Notes: generated by a model from the letters alone, not told the origin. DNA of 36,256 nucleotides from Acidobacteriota bacterium (GCA_019244045.1 JAFATF010000105.1:1-36256); one strand, 5' to 3'; numbered from the stretch's first letter, positions 24,492 to 32,953 are shown. Numbers and translations: made by a program.

Positions 24492-25934
24492 TCAAGCTGT
24501 CGGTATTGAAAAATAGAAGAGCGATCCCCGACCTAGTTGACTGGTGACTCCGATTTTACCGCCGTGCAGTTGCACGATTGCCTTCGCAATCGGCAGACCC
24601 ATCCCGGTACCCTGGATGATCATGCGCTGATCTTGGCCGCGGTAGAATTTCTCAAAAATCATCTCCTGTTCCATTTCATCGATTCCCGGACCATGATCGG
24701 CAACGCTCGTCATCACCTCCGAATCCCGCTGTTCTGCCATGATGTGAATAGGGGTGTCTGGGGGAGAGTACTTGGCTGCGTTGTCCAGGAGGTGAACGAT
24801 AACTTCGGTGATGCGTTCCAGATCCATTCGCACGGCCGGAAGATTGTCCGCAACCGCAAGTTCCAGGGGGTGTCGCCGCAGTGCCTGCTGTGAGCTCTTG
24901 ATGGCGGTCTCAATCGCCTCCCGAATGTGCCGCGCTTCAAAATGAAATTGAAGCTGATGGGAGTCGAGCTGCGCCACTTCCCCGGCTTCGCCCACCAGAC
25001 GGTTGAGGCGATCACTTTCCTCATTGATTACCTGCAACAGATCGTCGCGTTGCGCGTGATCAAGGTTGGGCTGGGAGAGAAGAGTTTCGGCGGATGCCTT
25101 TATGGCCGTTAAGGGCGTGCGAAACTCGTGAGTTACAGAGTCCAACAGCACAGAGCGTAGCCGGTCGCTCTCCCGCGCAGCCTCACTGCGCGTAAGTTTC
25201 TCCACTGTATTGGCACGCTCGATCGAAATCGCAACCAGACTGCCGATGGCTTCCAGACTCTCGCGAGACAGGTTGCATCCGGCCAAGCCCAAGGCACCCA
25301 CCGAGCGGACTCCCATGCGCAAGGGCATGTAACACAACTTGTGATCTCGCTCGAGGACCGGTTCGCCTCGGTCACTGATCGCCTTTAATTGGTCAATAGG
25401 AAACTGCGCACGGCTGCTCTGATCAAAGAAATAGGCTTCCTGTTTGCCTTCCAAGAAGAGGGCTGCTCCCATTACCGCAAACGAGTCTACGATGTGCTTG
25501 GGAATCAAGTTGAGCAACTCGAAAACATTTTCGCTCAACCACAGCTGCTGGCTGAAAGAATAGAGCCTCTCGACCTCGCGTCGGCGCTCATCCGCGTAGA
25601 GCGTGCCGCGACGTGCGCGTGCGGAGAGCTGGCTGGCGATCACGGCCGTTACCAGGAACGCCAGAAGCGCTACCCAATTCTGTGGGTCTGCAATCGTCAA
25701 TCTAAGTAACGGTGGCAGAAAAAAGTAGTTGTAAGCTATTGTGGCGACGATGGCAGCGAAAGTGGCATAAACGAGGCCCCAGGCCGCGGAAATCAGCAGA
25801 ATGACTAGCAAAAGACTGAACCCGACCGTCGTCGGGTTGACGTGTAGCCAGCGAAAGTATACGAAGACGATGACCGACAACACTGCTGTGGATGCCGCAA
25901 AACGAAGGATAGAATTGGCGATTTTCCGTTTCAC
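24492..25934 (-). CDS. KdpD-type sensor histidine kinase, C-terminal half as a separate protein
   Basis: A 480-residue sensor kinase that corresponds to the membrane and kinase half of KdpD. Seen: four membrane helices of the DUF4118 type (about 8-110), a GAF-like domain (about 125-240), HisKA with the phosphorylated His269 in VTHEFRTPL, and the ATPase domain with N box HLLDNAAKYSP, G1 VADHGPGID, F box FEKFYRG and G2 GTGMGLPIAKAI. The N-terminal KdpD domain with Walker motifs and the USP domain are missing here and are encoded by the divergent neighbour at 25989. Start is GTG 25934; both start codons lie 54 bases apart, back to back. It should phosphorylate the KdpE encoded at 27119. Confidence 0.92.
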   Translation of the reverse strand: MKRKIANSILRFAASTAVLSVIVFVYFRWLHVNPTTVGFSLLLVILLISAAWGLVYATFAAIVATIAYNYFFLPPLLRLTIADPQNWVALLAFLVTAVIASQLSARARRGTLYADERRREVERLYSFSQQLWLSENVFELLNLIPKHIVDSFAVMGAALFLEGKQEAYFFDQSSRAQFPIDQLKAISDRGEPVLERDHKLCYMPLRMGVRSVGALGLAGCNLSRESLEAIGSLVAISIERANTVEKLTRSEAARESDRLRSVLLDSVTHEFRTPLTAIKASAETLLSQPNLDHAQRDDLLQVINEESDRLNRLVGEAGEVAQLDSHQLQFHFEARHIREAIETAIKSSQQALRRHPLELAVADNLPAVRMDLERITEVIVHLLDNAAKYSPPDTPIHIMAEQRDSEVMTSVADHGPGIDEMEQEMIFEKFYRGQDQRMIIQGTGMGLPIAKAIVQLHGGKIGVTSQLGRGSLFYFSIPTA

Positions 25935-25975
25935 TCGAGCGCTTCAGTTTATTCGAATTGTGACTGCTCACTGAG

Positions 25976-25981
25976 GATAAT
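25976..25981 (+). promoter_or_regulatory. -10 element of the kdpD (N-terminal domain)/kdpE operon
   Basis: GATAAT lies seven bases before ATG 25989 in the 54-base space between the divergent kinase and KdpD-N genes. A start at about 25988 would give a leaderless mRNA; no ribosome-binding site is seen except GAGG overlapping the -10 itself. Confidence 0.4.
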
Positions 25982-25988
25982 ACACAGC

Positions 25989-27110
25989 ATGCCCAAGACA
26001 CCCGAGGAGTGGTTGGAAGAGGCCGCGCCGCAAAAGAAGCAGCCGATTTTCAAGCTGTTCCTGGGCTATGCCCCTGGCGTGGGCAAAACCTTCAATATGC
26101 TTAGCGAGGGCATTCGGCGGCGCAGTCGTGGGGAGGATGTAGTCATCGGCTTGGTTGAGACCCACGGCCGGACCGGAATTGCGGAGTTGGCGGCGAAACT
26201 CGAGGCGATTCCCCGCCGCAAGATGCAATACAAAGGTGCAGCCTTCGAAGAGATGGATGTGGACGCAATTCTGGCCCGTAAGCCGCAGGTCGCGTTGGTG
26301 GACGAACTGGCGCATACCAATATTGAAGGCAGCCGTCACGCCAAACGTTATCAGGATGTGATGGACTTGCTGGACGCGCGGATTGACGTATTGTCTACCA
26401 TGAACGTGCAGCACATAGAAAGCTTAACCCCGACGGTGCTGAACATCACCGGAGTGCAGGTCCGGGAAACCGTGCCCGACTGGGTCATGCAACGGGTTAA
26501 CGAAATCGTGCTGGCAGACCTGACACCGGAAGCTCTACAAATGCGCATGCGCCGAGGCGACATCTACCCCGTGGAGCGGGCGGAGAGGGCGCTGGGTCAC
26601 TTTTTTAAGCCGGGCAATTTGATTGCTCTGCGAGAACTCGCGTTGCAGCAAGTGACGCGAGCCGTGGATCGTAGCCTGGAAAGCTACCGGGAAAAGGAAG
26701 GGCTGGGAAAGAGCCTGGCGCTGCGCGAGCGGATTGCGGTTTGTGTCAGCTCCAGCCCGGCGGCACAGTACCTCATTGCCCGGGCCGCCCGGATGGCGCA
26801 GCGAATTGAGGCAGAGCTGTACGTACTGTACGTCGATATCGGCACAGACTCGGATCCGGAGGACCAGCGCAGCCTTGCCCAAAATCTGCGCTTTGCCGAA
26901 AACCTGGGGGCGAACATCGTGCGCACTCAGGGGAACAATGTGGCTCAGGAGGTTGCTAAAGTGGTCCGGGAAAAACACATTACGCAGGTAGTATTTGGAC
27001 GTTCGGCACAAAAGGGCTGGAAGCGGTACTTGTATCTTTCCGCCATACACCGCTTCCTGCGGGATGCTCCGGCAGTCGACGTACACATCGTGACACAGGA
27101 GATGAAGTGA
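25989..27110 (+). CDS. kdpD: KdpD N-terminal sensor domain plus universal-stress domain, stand-alone
   Basis: A 373-residue soluble protein equal to the N-terminal cytoplasmic half of KdpD. The KdpD domain (about 20-230) has Walker A GYAPGVGKT at 26-34, LVETHGR, the Walker B-like VALVDELAHTN and the MNVQHIESL motif. A USP-type domain follows (about 245-373; RIAVCVSSSPAAQYLIARAARMA and ITQVVFGRSAQKGW). There is no membrane helix and no kinase. In E. coli KdpD these domains bind ATP and modulate kinase output in response to K+ and ions; in Anabaena and Deinococcus short KdpD proteins like this are known. It must act on the separately encoded kinase at 24492, in trans. KdpE follows after eight bases. 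Confidence 0.95.
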   Translation: MPKTPEEWLEEAAPQKKQPIFKLFLGYAPGVGKTFNMLSEGIRRRSRGEDVVIGLVETHGRTGIAELAAKLEAIPRRKMQYKGAAFEEMDVDAILARKPQVALVDELAHTNIEGSRHAKRYQDVMDLLDARIDVLSTMNVQHIESLTPTVLNITGVQVRETVPDWVMQRVNEIVLADLTPEALQMRMRRGDIYPVERAERALGHFFKPGNLIALRELALQQVTRAVDRSLESYREKEGLGKSLALRERIAVCVSSSPAAQYLIARAARMAQRIEAELYVLYVDIGTDSDPEDQRSLAQNLRFAENLGANIVRTQGNNVAQEVAKVVREKHITQVVFGRSAQKGWKRYLYLSAIHRFLRDAPAVDVHIVTQEMK

Positions 27111-27118
27111 GCTGAATC

Positions 27119-27817
27119 GTGAACACCGATATTAAAAGGAACATCCTCGTTGTGGACGATGAAGCGCAGATCACGCGCGTGCTCAAGACCAGCTTGTCCA
27201 GCCAGGGCTACGGGATTCGAACCGCAGCGGGTGGAGAAGAAGCCCTGCGCCTGATGAAAGACTGGCCCCCGGATTTGATCGTCACCGATCTTCGCATGCC
27301 CAACATGGACGGTCTTGAGCTGTGTCGCCATGTCCGGACCCAGTCCCGCGTCCCGATTATTGTGTTATCCGTCAAGGGTGAGGAGGGCACCAAAGTGGAA
27401 GCACTCGACGCTGGTGCCGACGATTACGTGACGAAGCCATTCAGCATGGCGGAACTATTAGCCCGTATACGGGCCGCGCTACGACGAGCGTCAGGTCCCG
27501 ACAGTCCTCCAACCCCCGTACTTGAGGTGGGAGACTTCCGCATCGATATTCCGGCTCGCGCTGTTCTGGTCAAGGCGCGTGAAGTTCACTTAACCCCAAA
27601 GGAGTTTGATCTGCTGGTTCATATGGCGAGGCACGCAGGAAAGGTGCTGACGCATCGCGCCCTACTTTCGGCAGTCTGGGGCGCCAACAGCGTAGAGCAG
27701 CCAGAATACCTGCGGGTGTTCGTAGGGCAGTTGCGGAAAAAACTCGAAGCCAGCAACTCGCCAAAATACATTGTTACCGAACCCTGGATCGGATATCGAT
27801 TTGAGCCGGGCGACTGA
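27119..27817 (+). CDS. kdpE: KdpE response regulator (OmpR/PhoB family)
   Basis: A 232-residue activator of kdp transcription. The receiver domain has the acidic pair Asp13-Asp14, phosphoacceptor Asp57 in VTDLRMPNMDG, the switch serine in VLSVKGEE and Lys in VTKPF. The winged-helix DNA-binding domain runs from about 130 (VHLTPKEFDLLVHMARHAGKVLTHRALLSAVWG, then YLRVFVGQLRKKLE and the final GYRFEPGD). Start GTG 27119, eight bases after the preceding stop. OmpR-family proteins bind direct repeats spaced 10-11 bases, which is what precedes the porin-kdpFAB operon and the APC transporter. A terminator follows. Confidence 0.95.
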   Translation: MNTDIKRNILVVDDEAQITRVLKTSLSSQGYGIRTAAGGEEALRLMKDWPPDLIVTDLRMPNMDGLELCRHVRTQSRVPIIVLSVKGEEGTKVEALDAGADDYVTKPFSMAELLARIRAALRRASGPDSPPTPVLEVGDFRIDIPARAVLVKAREVHLTPKEFDLLVHMARHAGKVLTHRALLSAVWGANSVEQPEYLRVFVGQLRKKLEASNSPKYIVTEPWIGYRFEPGD

Positions 27818-27840
27818 ACCTTGCTGGTTGTCCGACGCGG

Positions 27841-27870
27841 AGCGGCACTACTCTGCTGCTTTTCTTCCTT
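27841..27870 (+). terminator. intrinsic terminator after kdpE
   Basis: AGCGGCA (27841-27847) pairs with TGCTGCT (27854-27860, one G-T pair) around CTACTC and is followed by a pyrimidine run starting TTTCTTCCTTTC. It is 23 bases past the kdpE stop. Confidence 0.6.
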
Positions 27871-28015
27871 TCTTCCTGCCCGGGCATCAGTGCGCCCGAC
27901 GCTACATCTGCGCACGGAGCTCTTTGCTCTGTTCCTGCTCCGTCAGTTCTCGTGATTGATGTCGCTTATGGATAAGATCAAAACTTTTCATACCATTATA
28001 TTTCTGAGCTGCTTT

Positions 28016-28600
28016 ATGCTCATCGAAGTAGCCAACTTTGAGACGACTGCTATTAGAAGAATCTGTGCTGTCCTGTTCACAACCCTGCTGGCCGCAACTG
28101 CGCTGATCGCGCAGACCGCATCTGAGGTTCAGCGGTTGAAGTATTTCGTCGGTACGTGGACTGTAGAAGTACACATGACAGCCGGACCCCTGGGTTCCAG
28201 ATCATTCCTTGGTACTGAACGCAATGAATGGCTGCCCGGTAGCTCGCTTTTGGTCTCTCGACAGAAAGGCGAGGCTGAGCTGGCGGAAGGCGGATTAGCT
28301 GTAATAGCCTATAATGCACAGCTCAGGAAATACACATATCACGTGCTAAAAAACACCGGAGAGATAGAGGATTTAGCTGGCAGACTCGAAGGACGCACGT
28401 GGACATGGACGAGCGACGAGATTTCGGATAAAAGCGGGCGGGCAGTGAAAACCCGCCTTACCATTGATGAGCTGTCGCCTGCCTCCTATGACCTATGCCT
28501 TGAGATTGCTTCTGATGGACACGAATGGTCTAAGATCATGGAAGGAAAGGCCACTACAGTTTTGCAGCGTGTGCGACGCGATGTTGCCTTACTGCGCTAA
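28016..28600 (+). CDS. exported DUF1579-like protein
   Basis: About 194 residues. From ATG 28016 the protein starts with a polar stretch ending in two arginines and a hydrophobic core (ICAVLFTTLLAATALIA) fitting a signal peptide, with cleavage probably before QTASE. The mature part begins LKYFVGTWTVEV and has lipocalin-like beta strands (GTERNEWLPGSSLLVSR, VIAYNAQLRKYTYHVL, RTWTWTSDE), the pattern of the DUF1579/heme-binding-like beta barrel family. No enzymatic residue is known. The frame is open to 27956 but bases 27956-28015 are AT-rich and include TATATT (27997-28002), a likely -10 element, so I take the later start. It sits between kdpE and the porin-kdp operon; a role in potassium response is only a guess. 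Confidence 0.7.
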   Translation: MLIEVANFETTAIRRICAVLFTTLLAATALIAQTASEVQRLKYFVGTWTVEVHMTAGPLGSRSFLGTERNEWLPGSSLLVSRQKGEAELAEGGLAVIAYNAQLRKYTYHVLKNTGEIEDLAGRLEGRTWTWTSDEISDKSGRAVKTRLTIDELSPASYDLCLEIASDGHEWSKIMEGKATTVLQRVRRDVALLR

Positions 28601-29190
28601 GCTACCGCATTTGTTTTCGCCATGCATGTTCAAAAATTCAGTCGGGTAAGCTTGTTCTACGGCGTGGTGCAGAGCGCTTCTTCGCCGAATAGTCCGGCGC
28701 CTTCTCGGAACGTCAACAGGTGGATGTATTTGATGGTACGCCCCCTTAGCAACCGTGACACCGACTGATGGTACTGAATGTCAGGATTGCTGCTGGACTA
28801 CCATCACTGCTGCTCTTTGGCATCGGCCTGGTTTTGAGTTAAAGATCGTCGGCACGGTGTTCCACCGCCATTCCCGTCATCCTTGCGGTGGGCAGGCAAA
28901 TCCAGCAGCACCTAGCCGCACACCCTTTCCATGGACGGCAGATGGTGCCACGAAGCCGCCATATCTTTGCAAGTTTTTGCTCTTTACTCGACCATGTTTG
29001 AAGTGCAGTTGCGCGCGCAACCTTTCACTCTGAAACTTTTCTCATGTCGCATGCTGCTTGTTCGACTTGGGGGTTCCTAAGAGCAATTGTCGAGCTTCTG
29101 ACTGACGGAGAAGTTGCCAGCTCTAGGCAGCTGCTTTACCTATAGCTCGCCACTGGTGCGCTGGTCCTGAACGTACAATATAGCGCAGAA
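28601..29190 (+). other. 590 bases without a recognised gene
   Basis: A plus-strand frame at 28755-29033 is Cys/Pro/Arg-rich without features and is not called. No tRNA, terminator or known riboswitch was recognised. The sequence becomes AT-rich from about 29160 on as it enters the operon control region. Confidence 0.4.
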
Positions 29191-29262
29191 TTGCATAAAC
29201 AGTTCATAACCGCTTGGCACATATTTACAAAGTCTTTATAAACTTTTTATTCAAACTTTACG
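29191..29262 (+). promoter_or_regulatory. tandem KdpE-like boxes before the porin-kdpFAB operon
   Basis: T-rich hexamers stand at exact 11-base steps: TTTACA (29224), TTTATA (29235), TTTATT (29246) and TTTACG (29257), with weaker ones in the same phase at 29191 (TTGCAT) and 29202 (GTTCAT). E. coli KdpE binds TTTATA, five bases, TTTACA; here TTTACA, five bases, TTTATA is present and the same step is then repeated. TATTCA at 29271-29276 may be a -10. Confidence 0.7.
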
Positions 29263-29610
29263 CGTTTTCGTATTCAATGACCGGGTGACGTTCGATCCTG
29301 GCGGCACTCAATCTAGGATCTCCGGCCATGCCTTAAAGTCGAGGAGCTTTAGGTTCTGGTGGTCTGCGCGGGTAAGCTTAGCACCTGCTCACCGCAGACA
29401 CGATTGTGGCACCAAGCTGGAGTGCCACTGCCCCGACGACAGCGAGTTCCTCACACGTTACTCTCGCCTGACCAGAAAGGCGAGGCGAGAACCATTCGTA
29501 AGACCTCAACCCTTAAGCCTAAGTCTGTCGCGTCGGTTCCATTTTGGCGTTATGCGCTCTTACACGCAATGGGAGTGCTGATTCTAAGATTTTATTAAAG
29601 GCGTAGGCGC
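29263..29610 (+). other. long 5' leader of the porin-kdp operon
   Basis: About 340 bases lie between the KdpE-like boxes and the first gene. No good frame is present. Self-complementary stretches occur (for example GTCTGCG near 29362 with CGCAGAC near 29391), so a structured leader is possible, but no riboswitch family could be matched by eye. Confidence 0.35.
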
Positions 29611-31293
29611 TTGAAACTTGCAACGAGCAACACCAAGGACTTAGTACCCAGACCGAAACTGCATCTAGTGATTGTTTTGGCTTTGTTCTTCCAGTTACCG
29701 TTCCAGATGTTTGCTCAGAACGGTGATCAGGAGAACAATCGCTCTGGATCAGGCATTTCGGATGCTCAGACCGCAAATTCTGCGACTAGCGACAGCAACC
29801 GCAAAATCCTCCAAGAACTTGAAAAAATGCGGGCTCGTATTTTGGAGCTGGAGTCACAACTGCAGCGGCAGTCCAAACCTCAGGCCCCAGGGGACTCGGA
29901 AGTGGGTCGGCACGCGGCTGGGGCGGAAAATTTGATCAAAGTCTCCGCACTACCAAGCCCAGCTGAGAAGCAGCCGGGACCTGTTGCAGAAAGCAAAGAC
30001 CGTCCTAAAGCCGAGCCGTTCGCATTTGCCGATTGGACATGGCTGAACGGCAATCCACGCACCAAAGAGGTGCCGCTCGACACTGAGTTTTTCACGCCGG
30101 AGATCAGAGCTGATGTGGATTACATCTACGACTTCCGACACCCGAAGGACGATACGGTCAGCGGATCGAGCGAGGTGTTTCGGAGCAATGAGGTCCAGCT
30201 TACGCAGCTCGGCGTCGGTGGGGACTTCCACTACGACCACGTTCGTGCGCGTTTGATGACACAACTCGGAATGTATTCTCAAACCACTCCCCGAAATGAT
30301 TCCAGTCCTTCACGAGGTCAATGGAACCTCGATAATGCCTATCGATATCTGTCGGAGGCATACGGCGGCTATCATTTTGATGCACTACACGGGATCAACG
30401 TGGACGCCGGAATATTCATGTCCTATGTGGGCCTTTTCAGCTATTACAATTTCGATAATTGGGCGTATCAACCCTCCTATGTCTCCTCGAACACCCCCTG
30501 GTTTTTTAACGGGGTTCGCATCCAGATCTTCCCTACTGAGCATTTGAAGATCGAACCCTGGTTTGTAAATGGATGGCAAGCGTATGGGCGATTCAACAAT
30601 CGCCCCGGTTTGGGAGGGCAAATTTTATGGCGGCCGACTGCCTGGCTATCGCTGCTCGGCAACCAATATGCTGTGGGAGCGGATGCCCTGGGTGTGCCAG
30701 GTCGCATTCGTTACCACACAGACGACAGCATACAAGCCAAGTACTACGACCGGCCGGAGCGTTTCCTGGACAAGGCGGCTTTTTCCCTGACCGGAGATGC
30801 CGGCTGCGAACATGGCGACGGAGTGAGCTGTGCCGGAAATTCTAGGCACTTAATCGGCGGACGGTCCGTGGTATGGCCCAAGCAAAGCTTCCTCGGCTTC
30901 ATGGCTTACAACCGCTTCTGGTTTCACAAGGACCTATTCGGCTTGACCATCGGGGGTGGGCGAATCAACAACCCAGGCAGGTACCTGGTTCTCTTGCCTC
31001 CCATCAACGGAGCGACTGCCGCTTCTGGCACCTCTTATTTCACAGAGAACCCGGGCGACCCCTACAAGGCCTGGGATGCTGCCGGCACCTTTGACTGGAT
31101 GCCCAGCCAGTACATCACATTTCGCTGGGAGTACAACTACCGCGCCGACAACGTCCCGTACTTCTCCGGGCCAGGGGGCGTAACGCCCCCGGGTGGAAAC
31201 ACGGGAGCACCTGGCTCGGTGGTGCCAGGCTGGTCGCCGGACCTACGCAAGAGCGAAAACCGGCTGAATATGGCGATCCTGGTGAAGTTTTGA
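29611..31293 (+). CDS. outer-membrane beta-barrel porin (OmpL/bbp2-like), first copy
   Basis: A 560-residue outer-membrane protein. Signal peptide from TTG 29611: LHLVIVLALFFQLPFQMFA, cleavage likely before QNGDQ. A short coiled coil follows (ILQELEKMRARILELESQLQRQ), then a Pro/Ala-rich spacer, then a beta barrel (from about 150) with alternating aromatic strands such as EIRADVDYIYDFRHP, GINVDAGIFMSYVGLFSYYNFDNW, HLKIEPWFVNGWQAYGRF and a terminal strand RLNMAILVKF ending in Phe, the sorting signal of barrels. The pattern fits the putative beta-barrel porin-2 family. It is the first gene after the KdpE-like boxes and precedes a second porin and kdpFAB, so it is likely a K+-limitation-induced outer-membrane channel. 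AAAGG lies nine bases before TTG. Confidence 0.85.
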   Translation: MKLATSNTKDLVPRPKLHLVIVLALFFQLPFQMFAQNGDQENNRSGSGISDAQTANSATSDSNRKILQELEKMRARILELESQLQRQSKPQAPGDSEVGRHAAGAENLIKVSALPSPAEKQPGPVAESKDRPKAEPFAFADWTWLNGNPRTKEVPLDTEFFTPEIRADVDYIYDFRHPKDDTVSGSSEVFRSNEVQLTQLGVGGDFHYDHVRARLMTQLGMYSQTTPRNDSSPSRGQWNLDNAYRYLSEAYGGYHFDALHGINVDAGIFMSYVGLFSYYNFDNWAYQPSYVSSNTPWFFNGVRIQIFPTEHLKIEPWFVNGWQAYGRFNNRPGLGGQILWRPTAWLSLLGNQYAVGADALGVPGRIRYHTDDSIQAKYYDRPERFLDKAAFSLTGDAGCEHGDGVSCAGNSRHLIGGRSVVWPKQSFLGFMAYNRFWFHKDLFGLTIGGGRINNPGRYLVLLPPINGATAASGTSYFTENPGDPYKAWDAAGTFDWMPSQYITFRWEYNYRADNVPYFSGPGGVTPPGGNTGAPGSVVPGWSPDLRKSENRLNMAILVKF

Positions 31294-31386
31294 TTTTTTG
31301 CGGAGTGGATGACGGCGCTTTATGAGATGTTTGGGGTACGCGTGAAATTCAATAACGCGAACCCATCGAGAAGAGGCGCCCATCAC

Positions 31387-32808
31387 ATGAGGGGATCGAT
31401 TGCATGCACATTCATAATGTTTGTTTCTGTGCTATTCGCGCACGCTCAACAAGAAAGATCGGCGGCAGGTTCGGCGGCCACGGAGACGCTTGCACGGCGA
31501 GTTCAGGAACTAGAAATACAAGTGGCTGAGCTCAGGCAGATCGTACAACAGCTTCAGTCGAGAAAGCCTGAAATGGCCCCAGGCGCGAGCCCGATGACCT
31601 TCACAGACCGAAGCACCGAATCGGGATCACAGGATCTATCTGAGGTGGCCCTGTCCTCGGAGGATCGGAGGACTCTCGCTTTTCTGAAGGCGACCAGCAT
31701 CAGTCTCGCATTAGATACCTACTACGCGTATAACTTCAACCATCCCGTGGGACGCGTCGATGTGCTTCGCGCCTATGACGTGCTCAGCAACGAATTCAGT
31801 TTGAATCAGGCCAGTGTCATCTTCGATCATCCGACGAACGCTTCTGAGGGACGCCGCTGGGGCGGGCGGCTCGATTTGCAGTTTGGTCAAGCGACGGACA
31901 CTTTGCAAGGAAACCCGTCCAACGAACCCCGCCCCCAAATCTATCGCAATATTTTCCAAGCCTATGGAACCTATGTGGCTCCGCTGGGCAAAGGCATCAC
32001 CATTGATTTCGGCAAATGGGGCAGTTCGATCGGGATCGAAGGCAATTACACGAAAGATCAAATCAATTATTCGCGGGCCCTTTGGTTCGATTTCCTGCCT
32101 TTCTATCACATGGGCATACGCGCCAGCATACCCGTGAGCGATCGACTCAGCTTCAACTACTGGGTCGTGAATGGCACAAACCAGGTTGAGGCCACGAACG
32201 GCTTCAAAGATGAACTGTTCGGGTTCACGGCCAAGCCAAAAAAGACGGTTACGTGGACCATGAATTACTATCTCGGACAGGAACATCCGGACCGCCAGCT
32301 GGCCCCGCCCACAAGTCCGATTGCCGTACAACCCGGCCTAAGTTTTCAAGCCATCCGTCCCGCACCCGATGGACGTACCCACATTTTCGATAGCTATGCA
32401 ACCTGGCAACCCACGGCAAAGCTGACACTTGCCTTGGAAGGCGACTACTTCATTGCGCGTTTGTGGAAAGACGCCGCATTCGGACGCTCGTCTGCCCCTT
32501 CTCATGTCGACGGCGGCGCTGCTTATCTTCAATATCAATTGACCCGAAAGATTGCCCTGGCCACGCGTGCAGAATATCTTTCCGATCGAGGTGGCCTTTT
32601 CAGCGGTCTTACCCAGGCGCTTAAGGAGAACACGGTTACGTTCGACTACAAGCCGGTGGATGGATTTCTTATGCGCTATGAGTGGAGGCGCGATTTCTCG
32701 AATGAGCCCTCGTTCCTGTCCGATGTGCAGGGTGCCCTCAACAAACAGCAGAACACGGCTACGGTGGGATTGATTTGGTGGTGGGGACGCAAGCAAGGCT
32801 CCTGGTGA
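31387..32808 (+). CDS. outer-membrane beta-barrel porin (OmpL/bbp2-like), second copy
   Basis: A 473-residue outer-membrane protein from ATG 31387, chosen because it gives a normal signal peptide (MRGSIACTFIMFVSVLFAHA); ATG 31309, close behind the previous gene, would add 26 residues ahead of it. Coiled coil at about 27-52 (LARRVQELEIQVAELRQIVQQLQ), spacer, then barrel strands: SLALDTYYAYNFNHPVGRVDVLRAYDVLSNEFSLNQASVIFD, RRWGGRLDLQFGQATD, and YVAPLGKGITIDFGKWGSSIGIE, which is the best match of the pair to the bbp2 family. The end, NTATVGLIWWWGRKQGSW, terminates in Trp instead of Phe. It shares with the first porin the coiled-coil-plus-barrel layout but little sequence. It lies 33 bases before a small membrane gene and kdpF. 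Confidence 0.85.
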   Translation: MRGSIACTFIMFVSVLFAHAQQERSAAGSAATETLARRVQELEIQVAELRQIVQQLQSRKPEMAPGASPMTFTDRSTESGSQDLSEVALSSEDRRTLAFLKATSISLALDTYYAYNFNHPVGRVDVLRAYDVLSNEFSLNQASVIFDHPTNASEGRRWGGRLDLQFGQATDTLQGNPSNEPRPQIYRNIFQAYGTYVAPLGKGITIDFGKWGSSIGIEGNYTKDQINYSRALWFDFLPFYHMGIRASIPVSDRLSFNYWVVNGTNQVEATNGFKDELFGFTAKPKKTVTWTMNYYLGQEHPDRQLAPPTSPIAVQPGLSFQAIRPAPDGRTHIFDSYATWQPTAKLTLALEGDYFIARLWKDAAFGRSSAPSHVDGGAAYLQYQLTRKIALATRAEYLSDRGGLFSGLTQALKENTVTFDYKPVDGFLMRYEWRRDFSNEPSFLSDVQGALNKQQNTATVGLIWWWGRKQGSW

Positions 32809-32841
32809 GAATGAGCATCCGATCCTAACTTGGAGGTTGTC

Positions 32842-32928
32842 ATGCAAGACGCTCTTTGGATAGGCGTTACCATCGCGTTTTTCGCAATGTCGATCGCCTA
32901 CGTGCATTTTTGCGATCGCTTGAGATGA
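32842..32928 (+). CDS. 28-residue membrane peptide upstream of kdpF
   Basis: ATG 32842 to TGA 32928, 28 residues, with GGAGG at 32832-32836 exactly five bases before the start. The product is a single hydrophobic helix (LWIGVTIAFFAMSIAYVHF) with a short acidic N terminus (MQDA) and basic end (CDRLR). This fits a small inner-membrane subunit. It resembles KdpF in size and place but not in its C-terminal motif; kdpF itself follows 25 bases on. It may be a second small subunit of the Kdp complex or a regulator. I know of no assigned function. Confidence 0.7.
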   Translation: MQDALWIGVTIAFFAMSIAYVHFCDRLR

Positions 32929-32953
32929 GGAAAAGGCTGGGAGCTTTGAGTCA

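Noticed and set aside
25935-25988. KdpE box between the divergent KdpD halves
   Set aside because: One TTTATT is present but no second hexamer at the 11-base step.
27213-27223. GGTTCGAATCC on the minus strand, like a tRNA T loop
   Set aside because: It lies inside kdpE in coding frame, and no acceptor, D or anticodon stems can be formed around it.
28755-29033. 92-codon frame between the DUF1579 gene and the kdp control region
   Set aside because: Unusual Cys/Pro/His-rich translation with no recognisable feature and no ribosome-binding site.
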